From NCBI GenBank assembly GCA_913057515.1, contig CAJXOJ010000009.1:20287-84286 (forward strand): a stretch of 64,000 nt of DNA. Reading direction: 5' to 3'. Positions 28,734 through 39,102 of this stretch are shown one piece after another. The position numbers and the translations under genes were made by a program. Each line of letters begins with the position of its first letter. Positions within the stretch are counted from its first letter, which is position 1. The notes below the pieces were generated by a model that was not told where the DNA came from, ran no database searches, and saw nothing but the letters and a program-made list of their open reading frames with translations. This DNA is from an uncultured Cycloclasticus sp. (GTDB lineage Bacteria > Pseudomonadota > Gammaproteobacteria > Methylococcales > Cycloclasticaceae).

Positions 28734-31087
28734 ATGCTTTTGCTAACGCTAGGGTTTATAGCGAGTAGTTTTTGGCCTGTTTGGCGAAGTAGCAACCAAA
28801 TAGCGAGGAAGCCAATGCTGAACAAGCTAAGCCATAACAAGGATTGTGCTGGGTGGTGAGCAAAGTAAGCCAGTTGGTAGAAAGAAGTCGCGATACTGTA
28901 GGCTAAATATAAACTCCAGAAGATAGAAAATAAGGCCCAACGTGTGCCAGTTTCACGTTTAACGGCTGCAATAGCGGCTACACAAGGCACATACAATAGG
29001 ATAAAAAGTAGATAGCTAAAAGCGCCAACCTTACCGTCAAAGTATTTTACCAATGTACCAAATAGGGCGTGGCTTACATCTTGATCTAGTGCTGCGTCTT
29101 CAATATTGTCTGTGGCATCCAGTGTACGTAAACCAAGTGGATCTCCCATATTTTGAAAAGCATCATTAAGGTTCTCGTTGGTGATACTTAAAGCATCTGA
29201 GAATTTGGCTTTAAGGCTGAAGCCCTCCCCATTTTCATTCGCATTACCCTCTAAGTTTGAATAAACTGCATCAAGTGTACCAACCACGACTTCCTTAGCG
29301 AGTAGGCCACTAAAAATACCCACGATAGCTGGCCAATTTTCTGGTTGAATACCCATCGGTTCAAAGGCAGGCGTAAAGATTTTACTGACCTCACTTAAAA
29401 CAGAGTTTGAACTGTTTTCATTGCCAAAACTGCCGTCGGTTCCAACAGAGTTTAGGATGTTGATAACCATGACCATTAAGACAATGAACTTACCGGCTTC
29501 AAGTATGAAGCTTTTTAATCGCTCCCAAGTGTGAATTAGTAGACTTTTGATGGCAGGGCAATGGTAAGGGGGTAGTTCAATTAAAAAGCTTTCTGACTCG
29601 CCTTCAAGAACGCTACTTTTTAAGAGTAATGCGGTAAAAACTGCGGCGGCTATACCGAGTAAATAAAGTAAAAAAACAATATTTTGTCCGGACTGAGGGA
29701 AGAATGCAGCAGCAAAGAGGGCATATACAGAAAGCCGTGCGCCACAAGACATAAAGGGGGCCATCATGGTAGTCATAATACGGTCGCGTTGTTTTTCTAG
29801 CGTACGGGTGGCCATGATTGAAGGAACATTGCAGCCAAAGCCAACAATAAGTGGTACAAATGCTTTGCCGGGTAAACCTAACTTACGCATAAAGCGATCC
29901 ATTACGAAAGCAGCTCGTGCCATATAGCCAGAGTCTTCTAGTATAGATAGGCAAAAATATAGTATGGCAATGATCGGTATAAAGGTCGCAACAACCTGGA
30001 TGCCACCACCTAAGCCATCTGCGAGGAGCACCTGAAACCAATTTGGGAATGCTAAGTTTTCAAGCTGAATTTTCAGCCCATCAACAAATAAGGCGCCGGC
30101 TGTAATATCAAAGAAATCAATAAAGGCACCGCCAAAATTAATGGTAATGCTAAACATCAAATAGATGGCAAGAAAGAAAATAGGTAGGCCTAAGTAATCA
30201 TTCAGTACGGCTTTATCGACACGGTCAGACCATGTATGTTTAGAGTTTTGTGTTTGTTTGACAGCACTAGCCGTTAAGTGATGTGCAAACTCATATCGGC
30301 TTGCGGCAATTAATGTATCCGTATCTTCGTTAGTTTCTTCTTTAATGGTGTTTTGTAAACGGTGGCAAGTATCTTTTGTTTGCTGTGTTGTTGAAGGTGA
30401 AAAGTAACCTTCTAAGCATTGTAAGGCATGCCATTGCAATGCAAATTGTGATGTTAGCTCAGTGTTTAAGGTCGGCGTTATTTCGTTTACAGCTGATTTG
30501 ATGATGCTGGGATAATCAACATGAAGTTGTTTTTTTGATGGGTGCGAGATGACTTTTATGAGTTCATCTAAAAGGTGGCTAATACCTTTGTTTTGCCGAG
30601 CCATAATAGGGATAACAGGGCAGCCGAGTGTGCCTGATAAAACATCAAGGCTGATCTCCATTCCTCTAGACTTTGCAACGTCCATCATGTTTAAGGCCAA
30701 GACTGCAGGTATGCCTGTTTCGAGCAGTTGTGTAGTGAGGAATAAGCTTCGTTCTAGGTTTGCCGCATCGGCAACAATTAATAAAGCATCAGACTCGTCA
30801 GATAAGATGTATTGGCGTGCAATTTGTTCATCTAATGCTTCACGATCGCTATCAAGCGCATAAACGCCGGGTAGATCGACAAATATAATATCTTGATTAT
30901 TGACTTTACCCAGACCTTCTCGGCGCTCGACGGTCACCCCTGGCCAGTTTCCGGTTTTTTGTTTAATACCTGTAATGGTATTAAACAATGTTGATTTACC
31001 ACAATTGGGGTTACCAATAACAGCAATAACAGGGCTTTTATTTGAGAGTATTGACGGCTTACTAGTTTCGCAGCATTGTTTTGTCAT
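28730..31087 (-). CDS. feoB: Ferrous iron transporter FeoB
   Basis: Inner-membrane Fe(II) uptake permease with a cytosolic G domain, 785 residues. G1 GNPNCGKS at 25-32, G2 region with T-G-N-W-P-G-V-T, G3 DLPG at about 72-75, G4 NMMD at about 132-135. The membrane domain has two Gate motifs with conserved Cys (GFGCNVPSIMATRTLE around residue 419, and the C-terminal YVPCVAAIAAVKRE). Overlaps feoA by 4 bases and feoC by 4, so the order A-B-C is one tight operon. Confidence 0.97.
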   Translation of the reverse strand: MTKQCCETSKPSILSNKSPVIAVIGNPNCGKSTLFNTITGIKQKTGNWPGVTVERREGLGKVNNQDIIFVDLPGVYALDSDREALDEQIARQYILSDESDALLIVADAANLERSLFLTTQLLETGIPAVLALNMMDVAKSRGMEISLDVLSGTLGCPVIPIMARQNKGISHLLDELIKVISHPSKKQLHVDYPSIIKSAVNEITPTLNTELTSQFALQWHALQCLEGYFSPSTTQQTKDTCHRLQNTIKEETNEDTDTLIAASRYEFAHHLTASAVKQTQNSKHTWSDRVDKAVLNDYLGLPIFFLAIYLMFSITINFGGAFIDFFDITAGALFVDGLKIQLENLAFPNWFQVLLADGLGGGIQVVATFIPIIAILYFCLSILEDSGYMARAAFVMDRFMRKLGLPGKAFVPLIVGFGCNVPSIMATRTLEKQRDRIMTTMMAPFMSCGARLSVYALFAAAFFPQSGQNIVFLLYLLGIAAAVFTALLLKSSVLEGESESFLIELPPYHCPAIKSLLIHTWERLKSFILEAGKFIVLMVMVINILNSVGTDGSFGNENSSNSVLSEVSKIFTPAFEPMGIQPENWPAIVGIFSGLLAKEVVVGTLDAVYSNLEGNANENGEGFSLKAKFSDALSITNENLNDAFQNMGDPLGLRTLDATDNIEDAALDQDVSHALFGTLVKYFDGKVGAFSYLLFILLYVPCVAAIAAVKRETGTRWALFSIFWSLYLAYSIATSFYQLAYFAHHPAQSLLWLSLFSIGFLAIWLLLRQTGQKLLAINPSVSKSI

Positions 31088-31332
31088 AGTGTTTGAATAA
31101 GGACTTGTTGTGCTAAGGCTTCATTTAATGCGATACGTGCGTTACCAATGCTAACAACGATACCACCTTTTCTTTTTTGCGTGACTTGAAGAGGGATAAG
31201 TTTTGAAAACCCAAGTGCCAAGAGCTTTTTCTCTAATTTTTGATCCATTTTCTTTTTACTTAGCATTACTTTTTGGCCAATTTGAATGTCAACTAGTGTT
31301 GCATGGCTTTTTAATTCAGAGGAATTTGACAT
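31084..31332 (-). CDS. feoA: FeoA, small SH3-like partner of FeoB
   Basis: Cytosolic 82-residue FeoA-domain protein. The ATG at 31332 (MSNSSELKSH) is preferred over a TTG at 31341. A basic KKKMDQKLEKK precedes LLALGFSKLIPLQV, and the end VSIGNARIALNEALAQQVLI is the usual FeoA C-terminus. First gene of the operon, directly downstream of a promoter covered by a Fur-type site, hence expected to be repressed when iron is plentiful. Confidence 0.93.
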   Translation of the reverse strand: MSNSSELKSHATLVDIQIGQKVMLSKKKMDQKLEKKLLALGFSKLIPLQVTQKRKGGIVVSIGNARIALNEALAQQVLIQTL

Positions 31333-31349
31333 GAGTTTCAAACGTTAAT

Positions 31350-31368
31350 GATAATGATTCCCATTCTA
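31350..31368 (-). promoter_or_regulatory. Fur box overlapping the feo promoter
   Basis: GATAATGAT plus a weaker second half (CCCATTCTA): 14 of 19 bases match the Fur consensus of inverted GATAATGAT units. It covers the -10 element of the feo promoter, so Fe-Fur would block transcription. Confidence 0.8.
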
Positions 31369-31390
31369 ATCTATCATTAATGCATGTCAA
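31363..31390 (-). promoter_or_regulatory. feoABC promoter
   Basis: On the minus strand: perfect -35 TTGACA (31385-31390), 16-base spacer, -10 TAGAAT (31363-31368). The feoA ATG follows about 30 bases downstream. Confidence 0.75.
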
Positions 31391-31401
31391 GCGAAGTGGG
31401 A

Positions 31402-32268
31402 TTAAGAATGATGGGAACGAGTGGGTTTTATGATATAGATCAAGTAAGCGATAGATAGTAAGGTAATCCAAAAAAAACTAAGCCAGCCGACAATGCCATC
31501 GTATTGACCAGTTAAATAAGCCCAGTATGATGAGTCATTACTATCGGTGAGTTCTTTTGTGAATTTAATCAGAAATACCCAACTGGCATGTAAACCAATG
31601 CAAATTGCTAAAGTATGGGTTCTCAGTCGAACCAAAGCGAGTAATACGCCAACTACAAATAATGCAAAAAAATCATCAGCCGACATAAATGAAGTTCCCT
31701 TAAAAGCGTTTATGATCACTTCAAAACCACTGTTAAAGCTTAATAAGGCTTGATCAATGTGCTCGGCCGGCTTAATAAAGTGCAATATGGCATAAAAAAG
31801 GCTACTAATAACAACAGCGGTGTAGCGACCATGCCAGTTTTCACTGAGTTTAAAAAACAAACCTCTAAAAAGAGTTTCTTCTATGAGCGCAACAATAATG
31901 CCAGCAGCGAGTGCTTTACAAAGAAATGTGAGGGTTATTTGTGCGTCGTTAGCTAATACTCTAATGTCTAAGTAAATTAGTATTGCAATGACCGGAGCTA
32001 AGATTGTAAGTCCGGCTACAAACCCGATTGCAGATTTTTTCAAAAACTTGACGAACGATTGATTGTGACCGATAGAACGTAGGTTAAGATCAAAAAATTT
32101 AATACAAGGTATTAAACCTAACACCAAAAACAGTAGAGCAGAACGTGTTACCCAGCTTTCAAAGCGATAGGCATCATTACCAACGAGTTGAAATAATGGA
32201 TAAGCAATAGACGCTGCTAAAAGGGATGCTAATAAGAAGTAAAAAACAAAAAACAGGAAGGCTTTCAT
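31402..32268 (-). CDS. CPBP-family intramembrane metalloprotease
   Basis: Predicted eight-helix inner-membrane protein, 288 residues. It has the CAAX-protease/Abi motifs: EETLFRG (about 140-146) supplying Glu-Glu and Arg, F-x3-H in FYAILHF (about 162-168), and a later His in CIGLHASW (about 225-232). Related to Rce1-type glutamic proteases; bacterial members have varied roles, including bacteriocin immunity. It lies between the feo promoter and a tRNA, and has no clear functional link to either. Confidence 0.85.
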   Translation of the reverse strand: MKAFLFFVFYFLLASLLAASIAYPLFQLVGNDAYRFESWVTRSALLFLVLGLIPCIKFFDLNLRSIGHNQSFVKFLKKSAIGFVAGLTILAPVIAILIYLDIRVLANDAQITLTFLCKALAAGIIVALIEETLFRGLFFKLSENWHGRYTAVVISSLFYAILHFIKPAEHIDQALLSFNSGFEVIINAFKGTSFMSADDFFALFVVGVLLALVRLRTHTLAICIGLHASWVFLIKFTKELTDSNDSSYWAYLTGQYDGIVGWLSFFWITLLSIAYLIYIIKPTRSHHS

Positions 32269-32360
32269 AAAAAAATATACTTTTTAAAAAAAAATGCTTA
32301 AAAGAGGTGCAAAAGTGTTGGAAGAGTCGGTATGATACCGCACATTATCACCAACCAAAA

Positions 32361-32446
<86 letters not shown>

Positions 32447-32491
32447 TCTATTTTTTTACTCATCATTAATAAACTACACTAGAGAATAATT

Positions 32492-33799
32492 ATGCAGGTT
32501 TCTGTTGAATCTAATTCTGATATTAAAAGAACTTTAACAATCGTTGTGCCTCAAGAAGAAGTTGATACGGCTATTAAGAAGCGCTATGACGATGTAAAGC
32601 GCAATGCGCGTATTGATGGCTTTAGACCTGGCAAGGTTCCAATGAGCGTTCTTAAAAAGAAATTTGGAGCTAGTGTTAGAGCTGAAGCACTTTCTGACTT
32701 AACTCAAAGCTTCTTCTATAAAGCTATTATGGAAGAAAAAATTAACCCAGTAAGTCCACCTGTTATTACGCCGAATGATGAAAAGACAGAAGGCTATGAA
32801 TTTTCTGCGAGCTTTGAAGTTTATCCAGAAATAACGATTAACCCAGTAGAAGACCTTGCGCTGAATAGCCCTGTTGTGGAAATTGCAGAATCTGACATTG
32901 ATGAGATGGTTGAGAAAATCCAAAAGCAAAAAGCAACTTGGAAAGAAGTAAAAACAAAAGCAAAAGATGGTAACCAAGTAACGGTTAGTTTTGAAGGCAA
33001 AGTGGGTGATAAGCCTATATCAGAAGAACCCATCAAAGGTTTTCCAATTGTGCTAGGCTCGAAAAGCATGATTCCAGGTTTTGAGGATAATTTAAAAGGT
33101 GTTAAAACAGGGGAGACCTTAAGTTTTGAAGTGACCTTCCCTGAAGACTACCAGCAAGCTGACTTTGCGGGTAAAGTCGGTGTATTTGATGTTGAAGTGG
33201 ATAAGGTCGAAAAGAGTGAGCTGCCTAAAGTTGATGAGGCTTTCATTAAAGAATTCGGCATAGAAAGTGGTGAAATGTCGGACTTCAGAGCAGACCTGAC
33301 TAAAAACATGACGGCTGAAATGGAGCGTGCTTTAGCGTCAAAACGTAAGCAGGTTGTTATGGATGCACTTGTTGAAAACAATGAGGTGTCAGTGCCAGAA
33401 GCGTTGATTGATAATGAAATCAACCAAATGATGGCGTCATTAAATGAAAAGGCGGCACAAGCAGGCCAGCCTGCACAACCTGACTTACCAAAAGAGCTAT
33501 TTCACGACCAAGCTGCTAAACGCGTAAAATTAGGTTTGTTGTTGTCAGAAGTTATTAAGCAAAATGATATGAAAGCTGACGCTGATAAAGTGCAGGCGCG
33601 CATTGAAGAATTTGCTCAAACTTATGATTCACCTGAAGAAGTAATAAATTGGTATAACGCTAATCCAGAAGAACGTAATAAGGTTGAAAGCGTTGTATTA
33701 GAAGATCAACTAGTTGATTGGGTGCTTGAGAAAGCAACTGTCACGGAAACATCATTAACATTTGAAGAATTGATGTCATCTGCGCAAGCAGCTGGATAA
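32492..33799 (+). CDS. tig: Trigger factor
   Basis: Ribosome-associated chaperone and prolyl isomerase, 435 residues. The ribosome-binding N-domain carries GFRPGKVP (about 44-51, the family GFRxGKxP loop), then an FKBP-type PPIase domain (about 155-240; [11 protein letters not shown], then [10 protein letters not shown]) and a helical C-terminal chaperone domain. First gene of the conserved tig-clpP-clpX-lon-hupB-ppiD block; it meets nascent chains while the next genes degrade failures. Confidence 0.97.
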   Translation: MQVSVESNSDIKRTLTIVVPQEEVDTAIKKRYDDVKRNARIDGFRPGKVPMSVLKKKFGASVRAEALSDLTQSFFYKAIMEEKINPVSPPVITPNDEKTEGYEFSASFEVYPEITINPVEDLALNSPVVEIAESDIDEMVEKIQKQKATWKEVKTKAKDGNQVTVSFEGKVGDKPISEEPIKGFPIVLGSKSMIPGFEDNLKGVKTGETLSFEVTFPEDYQQADFAGKVGVFDVEVDKVEKSELPKVDEAFIKEFGIESGEMSDFRADLTKNMTAEMERALASKRKQVVMDALVENNEVSVPEALIDNEINQMMASLNEKAAQAGQPAQPDLPKELFHDQAAKRVKLGLLLSEVIKQNDMKADADKVQARIEEFAQTYDSPEEVINWYNANPEERNKVESVVLEDQLVDWVLEKATVTETSLTFEELMSSAQAAG

Positions 33800-33821
33800 T
33801 CAAAAACAAAAGGGAATTAAT

Positions 33822-34451
33822 ATGCAAAACACACCAGAAGCAATAGCACTTGGTTTGGTCCCAATGGTGGTTGAACAAACTGCCCGTGGCGAACGTTCAT
33901 ACGATATTTATTCTCGATTGCTTAAAGAGCGTGTCATATTTTTGGTTGGTCAGGTTGAAGACCATATGGCTAACTTGATTGTCGCGCAAATGTTGTTTTT
34001 GGAGTCTGAAAACCCTGACAAAGATATACACCTGTATATTAATTCGCCAGGGGGTTCAGTGACAGCGGGTATGTCTATTTATGACACGATGCAGTTCATA
34101 AAACCTGATGTCAGCACAATGTGTATTGGTCAAGCAGCTAGTATGGGTGCTTTGTTGTTAACAGGTGGTGCAAAAGACAAACGTTTTGCATTGCCACACT
34201 CTAGGATGATGATTCATCAGCCTTTAGGTGGTTTTCAAGGTCAGGCTTCTGATATCGATATACATGCTAAAGAAATTTTACTGATACGGGATCGTTTAAA
34301 CAATATTATGGCAGCGCATACTGGACAGCCTATTGATATTATTCAAGGCGATACTGATAGGGATAACTTTATGGGTAGTGATAAAGCTGTCGAATACGGT
34401 TTAATAGATAAAGTATTAAAAACTCGACATACTGAAGAGTTAGAAAAATAG
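33822..34451 (+). CDS. clpP: ATP-dependent Clp protease proteolytic subunit
   Basis: Cytosolic serine protease forming double heptamer rings, 209 residues. Triad: Ser107 (GQAASMGA), His132 (RMMIHQP), Asp181 (DTDRDNFM). A short propeptide precedes [28 protein letters not shown] lies just upstream of the ATG; 22 bases from tig. Partner ClpX follows. Confidence 0.98.
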   Translation: MQNTPEAIALGLVPMVVEQTARGERSYDIYSRLLKERVIFLVGQVEDHMANLIVAQMLFLESENPDKDIHLYINSPGGSVTAGMSIYDTMQFIKPDVSTMCIGQAASMGALLLTGGAKDKRFALPHSRMMIHQPLGGFQGQASDIDIHAKEILLIRDRLNNIMAAHTGQPIDIIQGDTDRDNFMGSDKAVEYGLIDKVLKTRHTEELEK

Positions 34452-34567
34452 TCACTTAGACTAGACAGAACTTAAATCTTGGTCATACTCTGTAATTAGA
34501 TATTGTGGCATATTGAGACTACTAGTGTGCTCAGATATAGTAGTAGCGTTAAAGAAAAGAGGTTTTT

Positions 34568-35845
34568 ATGAGTGATGACATAGACAATAGTGAAAATGAT
34601 GGAAAGCTTTTAATTTGTTCGTTCTGTGGTAAAAATCAACACGAAGTTAGAAAATTAATTGCAGGCCCCTCAGTTTTTGTTTGTGATGAATGTGTAGAGC
34701 TTTGTAATGATATTATTAAAGAAGAGCTTCAAGACAATGAGGCAGCCGGTACCGGTAGTGAGTTACCTAAACCAGCTGAGATTAAAGAATCGTTAGATAA
34801 ATATGTTATAGGCCAGCAGCAAGCCAAAAAGATTTTATCTGTTGCCGTTTATAATCATTATAAGCGCCTAAATGCTTCACGAGGCGATGATGATGTTGAG
34901 CTAGCAAAAAGTAATGTGCTATTGATTGGACCTACTGGTTCAGGTAAGACCTTATTAGCTGAAACATTGGCTAGAATGTTAAATGTCCCGTTCACCATCG
35001 CTGATGCCACAACCTTAACCGAAGCAGGGTATGTAGGTGAAGATGTTGAAAATATAATCCAAAAAATTCTGCAAAAATGTGACTTTGATGTTGAAAAAGC
35101 AGAAAGTGGTATTGTTTACATCGATGAAATAGATAAAATTTCACGCAAATCAGATAACCCTTCATTAACACGAGATGTCTCGGGCGAAGGCGTGCAGCAA
35201 GCGCTATTGAAACTGATTGAAGGAACGGTGGCTTCCGTACCTCCTCAAGGTGGACGAAAGCATCCGCAGCAAGAATTTTTGCAAGTTGATACAGCTAATA
35301 TTTTATTTATCGTTGGTGGCGCTTTTGCTGGCTTAGATAAAGTGATTAAAGATCGCTCTCAAAAAAATGTTGGTATCGGTTTTTCAGCGGAAGTTATTGC
35401 AGAAGACAATGAATTGGATGTTAGTGATGTGTTGCAAAGCGTAGAACCAGAAGATTTAGTAAAATATGGTTTGATACCAGAGTTCGTGGGCCGTTTACCG
35501 GTTGTTGCCACACTTGAAGAGCTAGATGAAGACGCACTAATAGAAATATTAAGTGAGCCTAAGAATGCTTTGACTAAACAATATAAAAGACTTTTCGAGA
35601 TGGAAGGTGTTGAGTTAGAGTTTAGAGAAGAAGCATTAAGGGAAGTTGCTAAAAAAGCAATGGTTAGAAAAACGGGTGCAAGGGGTTTAAGGACTATACT
35701 AGAAAATGTATTACTGGATACTATGTATGACTTGCCTTCATTGGAAAATGTTTGCAAAGTGGTGATCGATGATAAAGTTATCCGCCAAGAGTCAGAGCCT
35801 ATGTTTATTTATGAAAACGAGCAAAAGCTTGCTTCGTCAGAATAA
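34568..35845 (+). CDS. clpX: Clp protease ATPase subunit ClpX
   Basis: AAA+ unfoldase that recognises tagged substrates and feeds ClpP, 425 residues. N-terminal zinc finger Cys17, Cys20, Cys39, Cys42; Walker A GPTGSGKT at about 124-131; Walker [11 protein letters not shown] near 181-190; the ClpP-docking loop IGF near 268 and sensor 2 GARG near 371. Separated by 116 bases from clpP; AAAGAAAAGAGG upstream. A terminator follows at once. Confidence 0.98.
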   Translation: MSDDIDNSENDGKLLICSFCGKNQHEVRKLIAGPSVFVCDECVELCNDIIKEELQDNEAAGTGSELPKPAEIKESLDKYVIGQQQAKKILSVAVYNHYKRLNASRGDDDVELAKSNVLLIGPTGSGKTLLAETLARMLNVPFTIADATTLTEAGYVGEDVENIIQKILQKCDFDVEKAESGIVYIDEIDKISRKSDNPSLTRDVSGEGVQQALLKLIEGTVASVPPQGGRKHPQQEFLQVDTANILFIVGGAFAGLDKVIKDRSQKNVGIGFSAEVIAEDNELDVSDVLQSVEPEDLVKYGLIPEFVGRLPVVATLEELDEDALIEILSEPKNALTKQYKRLFEMEGVELEFREEALREVAKKAMVRKTGARGLRTILENVLLDTMYDLPSLENVCKVVIDDKVIRQESEPMFIYENEQKLASSE

Positions 35846-35864
35846 AAGATATTTAAACTCTCCG

Positions 35865-35889
35865 AAAGGCGCTTTAAGCGCCTTTTTTT
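35865..35889 (+). terminator. Intrinsic terminator after clpX
   Basis: GGCGCTT-AAGCGCC hairpin with flanking A's and T's (AAAGGCGCTT / AAGCGCCTTT) followed by seven T's. Confidence 0.85.
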
Positions 35890-35966
35890 ATGCCTTATTG
35901 CTTGAAAATAGCACTTCGTGCCCTAATATATTATTAACTCCTATCTATTTTTAAGGTACTCATCAA

Positions 35967-38378
35967 ATGAATGACGAACAAAATTTAAAAAGCTTACCTA
36001 TTCTTCCGCTTAGAGACGTGGTGGTTTACCCTAATATGGTTATTCCACTGTTTGTTGGTCGTGAACGGTCTATCCAGGCAATTGATTTAGCAATGGACGA
36101 TAATAAGAAAATCGTCCTAGTCGCACAAAAAAACCCTGATAACGATGATCCTAATGAAACGGACCTTTATGAAGTTGGTACTTTAGCGACTATCCTGCAG
36201 TTACTTAAGCTTCCCGATGGTACTGTCAAGGTGTTGGTGGAGGGCGAAAAGCGCGTAAAAATTGAAAAAATCACCACCACAGATAAATTATTTTCGGCTG
36301 ATGTTGAGTTGCTTGAAGATGAGTTAGATCTTGAAGAAAAAGAAATGGATGTGCTGATAAGAACCGTAACATCGGCTTTTGAAAGTTACGTTAAATTAAA
36401 TAAAAAAGTACCACCAGAGGTGCTTACTTCATTGTCAGGGATCGAAGAGTCAGGTCGTCTTGCTGATACGATGTCAGCGCACATGGTGTTGAAAGTAGAG
36501 GAAAAGCAGAAAATTCTAGAAACGAATAATTTGCGTGAACGACTAGAACACCTAATGCTGTTGATGGAAGGTGAAGTTGATATTCTTGAAATGGAAAAAC
36601 AAATTCGTGGCCGTGTTAAACAGCAAATGGAAAAGAACCAGCGAGAATACTATTTAAGTGAGCAGATGAAGGCCATTCAAAATGAATTAGGCGATATGGA
36701 AGAAGGCTCAAATGAAATTGAAGAGCTTGAAAAGAAAATCTCTGATGCGGGGATGACCAAAGAGGCTAAAGAAAAAGCAACCTCAGAGGTTAATAAGTTA
36801 AAGATGATGTCGCCGATGTCAGCCGAGGCGAGTGTTATAAGAAACTATATTGACTGTATGGTTAATGTACCTTGGAAAAAACGTACTCGTATCAGGCATG
36901 ACCTGGCGGCAGCTCAAAAAGTTTTGGATGCTGATCATTATGGTTTAGAAAAAGTAAAAGAGAGAATTCTTGAATATTTAGCAGTTCAACAACGGGTAAA
37001 AAATATGAAAGGGCCAATTCTTTGCTTGGTAGGTCCTCCTGGTGTTGGTAAAACTTCTTTGGGTCAATCTATTGCACGCGCAACTAATCGTAAATTTGTA
37101 AGAATGTCTCTTGGTGGTGTGCGTGATGAGGCCGAAATAAGAGGGCATAGACGTACGTACATTGGTTCTATGCCGGGTAAAATTTTACAAAATTTATCTA
37201 AAGTTGAAACTAGAAACCCTTTATTTTTACTCGACGAAATTGACAAAATGGCAATGGACTTCAGGGGTGACCCTGCATCAGCATTGTTGGAGGTGTTGGA
37301 TCCCGAGCAAAATAATACCTTTAATGATCATTATCTTGAAGTAGACTTTGACCTTTCTGAAGTGATGTTTGTTGCGACAGCGAATAGTATGAACATTCCT
37401 GGGCCGTTGTTAGATCGTATGGAAGTAATTAACCTATCTGGCTACACCGAAGATGAAAAAATTAACATTACTGAAAATTATTTAATCAAAAAACAACTTA
37501 AGAATAATGGCTTAAAAGAGTCTGAGTTGCATATTAGTCAATCGGCTATTAGAGATACTGTTCGATATTATACCCGCGAAGCAGGTGTAAGAAATATCGA
37601 TAGAGAGATGTCTAAAATTTGTCGTAAAGTTGTTAGAGATATTCTATTAAGCAAGCCGAAGAAAAAAATTAATGTGACATCAAGGAACCTTAATAAATAT
37701 CTTGGAGTTAGACGTTTTGACTTTGGTAAGGCCGAGGAAAGTAATCAAGTTGGTCAAGTAACCGGTTTGGCATGGACAGAAGTCGGTGGTGAGTTGTTAA
37801 CTATTGAGTCTGCAATTACTGAAGGTAAGGGCAAGTTGACCCTAACAGGTAAGTTGGGTGACGTTATGCAAGAATCTATTCAGGCAGCATTAACGGTTGT
37901 AAGAAGTCGCTCTGCTACTTTGGGCCTTAAGCCTGATTTTTACCAATGTAATGATATTCATGTCCATGTTCCCGAAGGTGCTACTCCTAAAGATGGCCCG
38001 AGTGCAGGTGTTGGTATGTGTACAGCTTTAGTGTCTTCTTTAACAGGGATTCCTGTATTGGCAGATGTAGCAATGACTGGAGAAATAACTCTTCGAGGTG
38101 AAGTACTGCCGATTGGTGGCTTAAAGGAGAAATTGTTAGCAGCTCTACGGGGTGGAATTACAACCGTCATTATTCCGCATCAAAATGAGAAAGATTTGGT
38201 AGAAATGCCTGCAAACATTAAGCAGAGCCTTAAAATTATTCCAGTACGCTGGATTGATGAAGTTCTTAATATAGCGTTAGAGAGCATGCCGATACCACTA
38301 GAAAGCAGTGAGAAATCAGCTAAGGCTGATGAAAGTAAGAAAAAAGCAGCAAAAAATAAAGCTGTAACAGCACATTAA
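35967..38378 (+). CDS. lon: ATP-dependent protease Lon
   Basis: Cytosolic AAA+ serine protease for misfolded and regulatory proteins, 803 residues. N-terminal substrate domain (LPILPLRDVVVYPNMVIPLFVGR), Walker A GPPGVGKT (about 355-362), Walker B LFLLDEIDKM, and a C-terminal protease domain with Ser in KDGPSAGV (about 680) and Lys in GGLKEKLLAA (about 722). The last 25 residues are a Lys/Ala-rich tail. Between the clpX terminator and lon I see no clear heat-shock promoter. Confidence 0.98.
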   Translation: MNDEQNLKSLPILPLRDVVVYPNMVIPLFVGRERSIQAIDLAMDDNKKIVLVAQKNPDNDDPNETDLYEVGTLATILQLLKLPDGTVKVLVEGEKRVKIEKITTTDKLFSADVELLEDELDLEEKEMDVLIRTVTSAFESYVKLNKKVPPEVLTSLSGIEESGRLADTMSAHMVLKVEEKQKILETNNLRERLEHLMLLMEGEVDILEMEKQIRGRVKQQMEKNQREYYLSEQMKAIQNELGDMEEGSNEIEELEKKISDAGMTKEAKEKATSEVNKLKMMSPMSAEASVIRNYIDCMVNVPWKKRTRIRHDLAAAQKVLDADHYGLEKVKERILEYLAVQQRVKNMKGPILCLVGPPGVGKTSLGQSIARATNRKFVRMSLGGVRDEAEIRGHRRTYIGSMPGKILQNLSKVETRNPLFLLDEIDKMAMDFRGDPASALLEVLDPEQNNTFNDHYLEVDFDLSEVMFVATANSMNIPGPLLDRMEVINLSGYTEDEKINITENYLIKKQLKNNGLKESELHISQSAIRDTVRYYTREAGVRNIDREMSKICRKVVRDILLSKPKKKINVTSRNLNKYLGVRRFDFGKAEESNQVGQVTGLAWTEVGGELLTIESAITEGKGKLTLTGKLGDVMQESIQAALTVVRSRSATLGLKPDFYQCNDIHVHVPEGATPKDGPSAGVGMCTALVSSLTGIPVLADVAMTGEITLRGEVLPIGGLKEKLLAALRGGITTVIIPHQNEKDLVEMPANIKQSLKIIPVRWIDEVLNIALESMPIPLESSEKSAKADESKKKAAKNKAVTAH

Positions 38379-38491
38379 AAAAGATAGTTAAAATCTATTA
38401 AATACATGGTATGCTAATTTTCTTTTAAAAAAAAAGCCTTAAAACCTTATGGTGCTTGACACTGATAGGGTTGAAAGGATATAAATTCACT

Positions 38492-38521
38492 TTGTTGGGT
38501 TAATAGCAAAATGGATATAAT
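38492..38521 (+). promoter_or_regulatory. Probable hupB promoter
   Basis: TTGTTG (38492-38497), 18-base spacer, perfect TATAAT (38516-38521); the hupB ATG is 72 bases further on. Confidence 0.45.
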
Positions 38522-38592
38522 TTGATATTAACGCCAACAGTTTAAAAACTATTTTTTAATACTATATAAACAATCCTAATTGGGGGAAACAA

Positions 38593-38865
38593 ATGAATAA
38601 ATCGGACCTTATTAACGCTATCGCAGAAGAATCAGGACTAACTAAAGCAGATGCTGGTCGTGCACTTGATGCGACTATTTCATCAGTAGGTAATGCACTT
38701 AAAGCAGGTGACTCTATTTCATTAATTGGCTTTGGTACTTTCTCAGTAAAAGAGCGCTCAGCGCGTACAGGTCGTAATCCACAAACAGGTGAAGCTATCC
38801 AAATTAAAGCTTCTAAAATTCCTTCATTTAAAGCTGGTAAAACTTTAAAGGACTCTGTAAACTAG
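38593..38865 (+). CDS. hupB: DNA-binding protein HU-beta
   Basis: Histone-like nucleoid protein, 90 residues. [21 protein letters not shown] at the start and the DNA-binding arm [15 protein letters not shown] with Pro at the tip (about 61-75), then [24 protein letters not shown] stands before the ATG. The position after lon is the standard one in gammaproteobacteria. Confidence 0.98.
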   Translation: MNKSDLINAIAEESGLTKADAGRALDATISSVGNALKAGDSISLIGFGTFSVKERSARTGRNPQTGEAIQIKASKIPSFKAGKTLKDSVN

Positions 38866-38881
38866 CGCCTTTTCCAACTAA

Positions 38882-38957
38882 GGGTGCTTAGCTCAGCTGG
38901 GAGAGCGTCGCCCTTACAAGGCGAATGTCGGGGGTTCGATCCCCTCAGCACCCACCA
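38882..38957 (+). tRNA. tRNA-Val (anticodon UAC)
   Basis: 76 bases with encoded CCA. Acceptor GGGTGCT / AGCACCC, anticodon loop CTTACAA between TCGCC and GGCGA, T-arm GGGGGTTCGATCCCC. It begins 16 bases after hupB, so it may be read from the hupB promoter. Confidence 0.97.
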
Positions 38958-38961
38958 TTTA

Positions 38962-39038
38962 GGAGTGGTAGTTCAGTTGGTTAGAATACCGGCCTGTCAC
39001 GCCGGGGGTCGCGGGTTCGAGTCCCGTCCACTCCGCCA
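38962..39038 (+). tRNA. tRNA-Asp (anticodon GUC)
   Basis: 77 bases with encoded CCA. Acceptor GGAGTGG / CCACTCC with G discriminator, anticodon loop CTGTCAC between CCGGC and GCCGG, T-arm GCGGGTTCGAGTCCCGT. Four bases after tRNA-Val and followed by a terminator. Confidence 0.97.
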
Positions 39039-39042
39039 AAAC

Positions 39043-39078
39043 AACCCTAAGGCCATTACGGTCTTAGGGTTTTTTTTT
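39043..39078 (+). terminator. Intrinsic terminator after tRNA-Val/tRNA-Asp
   Basis: Twelve-base stem (AACCCTAAGGCC / GGTCTTAGGGTT, one wobble), 5-base loop, then nine T's. Confidence 0.88.
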
Positions 39079-39102
39079 GAAAAATTATTGTAGGTTATTT
39101 TT

